Positions 5,596-5,929 of a stretch of 5,929 bases of DNA are shown here, in pieces. Source of the DNA: an uncultured Devosia sp. (GTDB taxonomy: Bacteria; Pseudomonadota; Alphaproteobacteria; Rhizobiales; Devosiaceae); the NCBI GenBank assembly GCA_913775215.1, contig CAJYKO010000500.1, forward strand, positions 1 to 5,929, in the 5' to 3' direction. The notes under the pieces are model-generated. The model saw only the letters and a program-made list of their open reading frames with translations. It searched no databases and had not been told where the DNA came from. Both the position numbers and the translations under genes were made by a program. Within the stretch, counting starts at the first letter, position 1. Each line of letters begins with the position of its first letter.

Positions 5596-5929
5596 ATGCG
5601 CTTTTTCGCCGGTGTCGTTCTCGCGCTCGCGCTTTCTGCTCCGGTTGTCGCCCAAACGACGACCCCTTCCGAGGTGCTGCGCTCGAGCGTCAGCAATTTC
5701 ATCCGTCCGCAGATGGAGGCCTTAGCCGGCGAATCCGAAGCCCTGTCGTTGGCAGTGGCGACGCTGTGCAATACTCCGTCCGCCGACGCGCTAACTGAGG
5801 CGCAAACCGCGTTCGACAGCGCCGCCACTGCCTATGGCCGCGTCGAATTTCTGCGCCTTGGGCCACTGGTGGAAGACAACCGCGCCGATCGGCTGCTGTT
5901 TTGGCCCGACAGGCGGAGTATCGGTCTCA
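5596..5929 (+). CDS. second imelysin-family protein, COG3489-like (partial, cut by right edge)
   Basis: Only the first 111 codons are in the window. Residues 1-19 form a signal peptide (MRFFAGVVLALALSAPVVA, probable cut before QTTT). The following helical segment and the stretch RVEFLRLGPL (82-91) with EDNRADRLLFWPDRRSIGL (93-111) are typical of the imelysin-like proteins of COG3489, which commonly follow a DHOR gene. It starts 5 bases after the di-heme gene, with its ribosome site inside that gene, so it belongs to the same operon. It is not a duplicate of the first imelysin: the N-terminal sequences share little beyond the general form. Whether it has the GxHxxE metal motif lies beyond the edge. 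The role is presumed to be periplasmic iron binding or assistance to the di-heme enzyme, which is inference. Confidence 0.85.
   Translation, partial: MRFFAGVVLALALSAPVVAQTTTPSEVLRSSVSNFIRPQMEALAGESEALSLAVATLCNTPSADALTEAQTAFDSAATAYGRVEFLRLGPLVEDNRADRLLFWPDRRSIGL

Noticed and set aside
1..5929. CRISPR array, tRNA, rRNA, insertion sequence or phage genes
   Set aside because: No spaced direct repeats, no tRNA-like cloverleaf, no rRNA-like sequence and no transposase or phage motifs were seen; the window is almost fully occupied by recognised genes.

Overview
The window reads as part of a moderately high-GC (roughly 60 % by eye, not counted) alphaproteobacterial chromosome, most likely from the Rhizobiales/Hyphomicrobiales. 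The grounds are codon use rich in GCC/CTC/ATC/GGC codons, an iron-responsive-looking operator with the RirA-type TGA-N9-TCA core, and an intergenic palindromic repeat of a kind common in that class. The genus cannot be fixed from this sequence. Almost everything here concerns iron handling in the periplasm.

Left half (1-2532, minus strand): a ferric-iron ABC transporter operon. A periplasmic Fe3+-binding protein (FbpA/AfuA type, complete) comes first. Seven bases after its stop codon comes a fused two-domain permease (FbpB type), which runs off the left edge. The ATPase normally found with such a pair would lie beyond that edge and is not seen.

Centre (2533-2678): a 146-bp divergent intergenic region. 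It holds two perfect inverted repeats. One (2629-2653) has the form of an iron-responsive operator and sits over a possible promoter of the rightward operon. The other (2552-2570) would form a hairpin in the leader of the leftward operon.

Right half (2679-5929, plus strand): an imelysin (M75/IrpA-like) protein with an intact GxHxxE motif, then a di-heme c-type DHOR (COG3488) protein with two CxxCH sites, then the start of a second imelysin-family protein cut by the right edge. All three have signal peptides, so all act outside the cytoplasm. A 71-bp dispersed-repeat-like palindromic element lies between the first two genes. It has produced a false in-frame upstream extension of the di-heme gene, whose likely start is a GTG at 4058.

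How the genes may work together (inference): the imelysins and the di-heme oxidoreductase would capture or change the redox state of periplasmic iron, much as EfeO (which carries an M75 domain) is paired with the heme enzyme EfeB. The divergent Fbp-type transporter would then import ferric iron. The shared control region and common theme support a single iron-responsive unit. The physical link between the two modules is the most interesting point of the window, although each family is already known.
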